A stretch of 32,232 nt of DNA from the NCBI GenBank assembly GCA_021647265.1, contig JAKIVA010000035.1:1-32232 (forward strand), written 5' to 3'. Of this stretch, positions 32,051-32,232 are shown piece after piece; within the stretch, counting starts at the first letter, position 1, and each line of letters starts with the position of its first letter. The position numbers were made by a program, and so were the translations under genes. The notes under the pieces are model-generated. The model was not told the origin of the DNA. It did not search any database and saw nothing but the letters and a program-made list of their open reading frames with translations. The stretch is from Lutibacter sp. (GTDB taxonomy: Bacteria; Bacteroidota; Bacteroidia; Flavobacteriales; Flavobacteriaceae).

Positions 32051-32232
32051 TGACACTATCCTATAAAGTGTGTAAGTTAAAATAACTTGGGTTAGATTTT
32101 TTAACTAAAGTCTGACCCTTTTGTCATATATTGTTAAGAACTGATTGAGAATAATCCCCCAATTTCTAATTGGCATAGACCATTTTTTGGTTGCTTCTCT
32201 TACTGCCAAATATACGGATTTCATTACAGCTT
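32051..32232 (-). mobile_element. End of an IS256-family insertion sequence
   Basis: The boundary ACACTATCCTATAAAGTGTG resembles IS256-type terminal inverted repeats and is followed by about 45 bp of noncoding end, then the transposase stop. The rest of the element lies beyond the window. The exact left base and target-site duplication cannot be fixed without the other end. Confidence 0.8.
32105..32232 (-). CDS. IS256-family (Mutator-type) transposase, C-terminal end only
   Basis: The last 41 codons of a transposase gene are present; its start lies beyond the right edge. They read AVMKSVYLAVREATKKWSMP and then IRNWGIILNQFLTIYDKRVR, matching the conserved C-terminus of IS256 transposases (ALYLA...TKKWT-x-P-x-RNW-x-x-x-LNQ). 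The frame stays open to the edge with no stop. The DDE catalytic residues are outside the window, so whether the element is active cannot be judged. Confidence 0.88.
   Translation of the reverse strand, partial: AVMKSVYLAVREATKKWSMPIRNWGIILNQFLTIYDKRVRL

Overview
The window is AT-rich chromosomal DNA that looks like a marine-type flavobacterium (Bacteroidota, family Flavobacteriaceae). The main evidence is gene content: an S46 dipeptidyl-peptidase, a type IX secretion (T9SS) C-terminal sorting domain, DUF4369, DUF349 and DUF368 proteins, and a pyrR-pyrB-rnz cluster. Several starts are preceded by the Bacteroidota -7 promoter word TAnnTTTG and lack clear Shine-Dalgarno sequences. No tRNA, rRNA, CRISPR array or phage gene was seen.

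Layout. Positions 1-2000 look like an accessory, cassette-like stretch: a decayed alpha/beta-hydrolase fragment, a 278-aa protein of a family seen near plasmid-type ORFs and flanked by 16-bp direct repeats, and a tiny PLDc_N-like membrane protein. Positions 2003-3136 (minus) hold an ECF sigma factor and a membrane protein that may be its regulator. Positions 3397-5440 (minus) hold a DUF4369 lipoprotein and a DUF819 transporter-like protein. Positions 5544-7748 encode a DPP11-type S46 peptidase.

Positions 7945-10612 (minus) form a tight five-gene operon: SPFH membrane protein, DUF4177 protein, small membrane protein, secreted hydrolase and Arc/CopG-like ribbon-helix-helix protein. Two of these genes have only 56 codons. 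Next come an S1/P1 nuclease (+), then on the minus strand an RluA-type pseudouridine synthase with a start-codon problem, a Nudix hydrolase, a secreted flavobacterial protein and HtpG. Positions 15742-19160 (+) carry a GMC oxidoreductase with a ferredoxin-like cysteine motif, a nitroreductase with all three substrate-binding residues of iodotyrosine deiodinase, and a KAS III enzyme.

Positions 19501-21066 hold a CoA-binding protein and a CbpA/CbpM chaperone pair. Positions 21305-25584 (minus) form a seven-gene run: pyrR, pyrB, a small conserved protein, a T9SS-sorting-domain-only protein, rnz, a methyltransferase and a GNAT acetyltransferase. It diverges from a TPR protein across a promoter region with a dyad and a 22-bp-phased direct repeat. 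Positions 27157-31993 (+) carry two tandem DUF368 proteins (candidate undecaprenyl-phosphate translocases), aroE and a five-repeat DUF349 protein. The right edge is the end of an IS256-family insertion sequence.

Three copies of an interspersed repeat with GAGGCTGTCTAAAAA ends lie just 3' of genes (3210-3340, 7771-7933, 31998-32050). The third is cut off by the IS256-type element. I did not see a convincing undescribed defence or mobile system. The best leads are the deiodinase homologue, the SPFH/RHH operon, the repeat family with its IS interruption, and the pyrR/TPR intergenic region.
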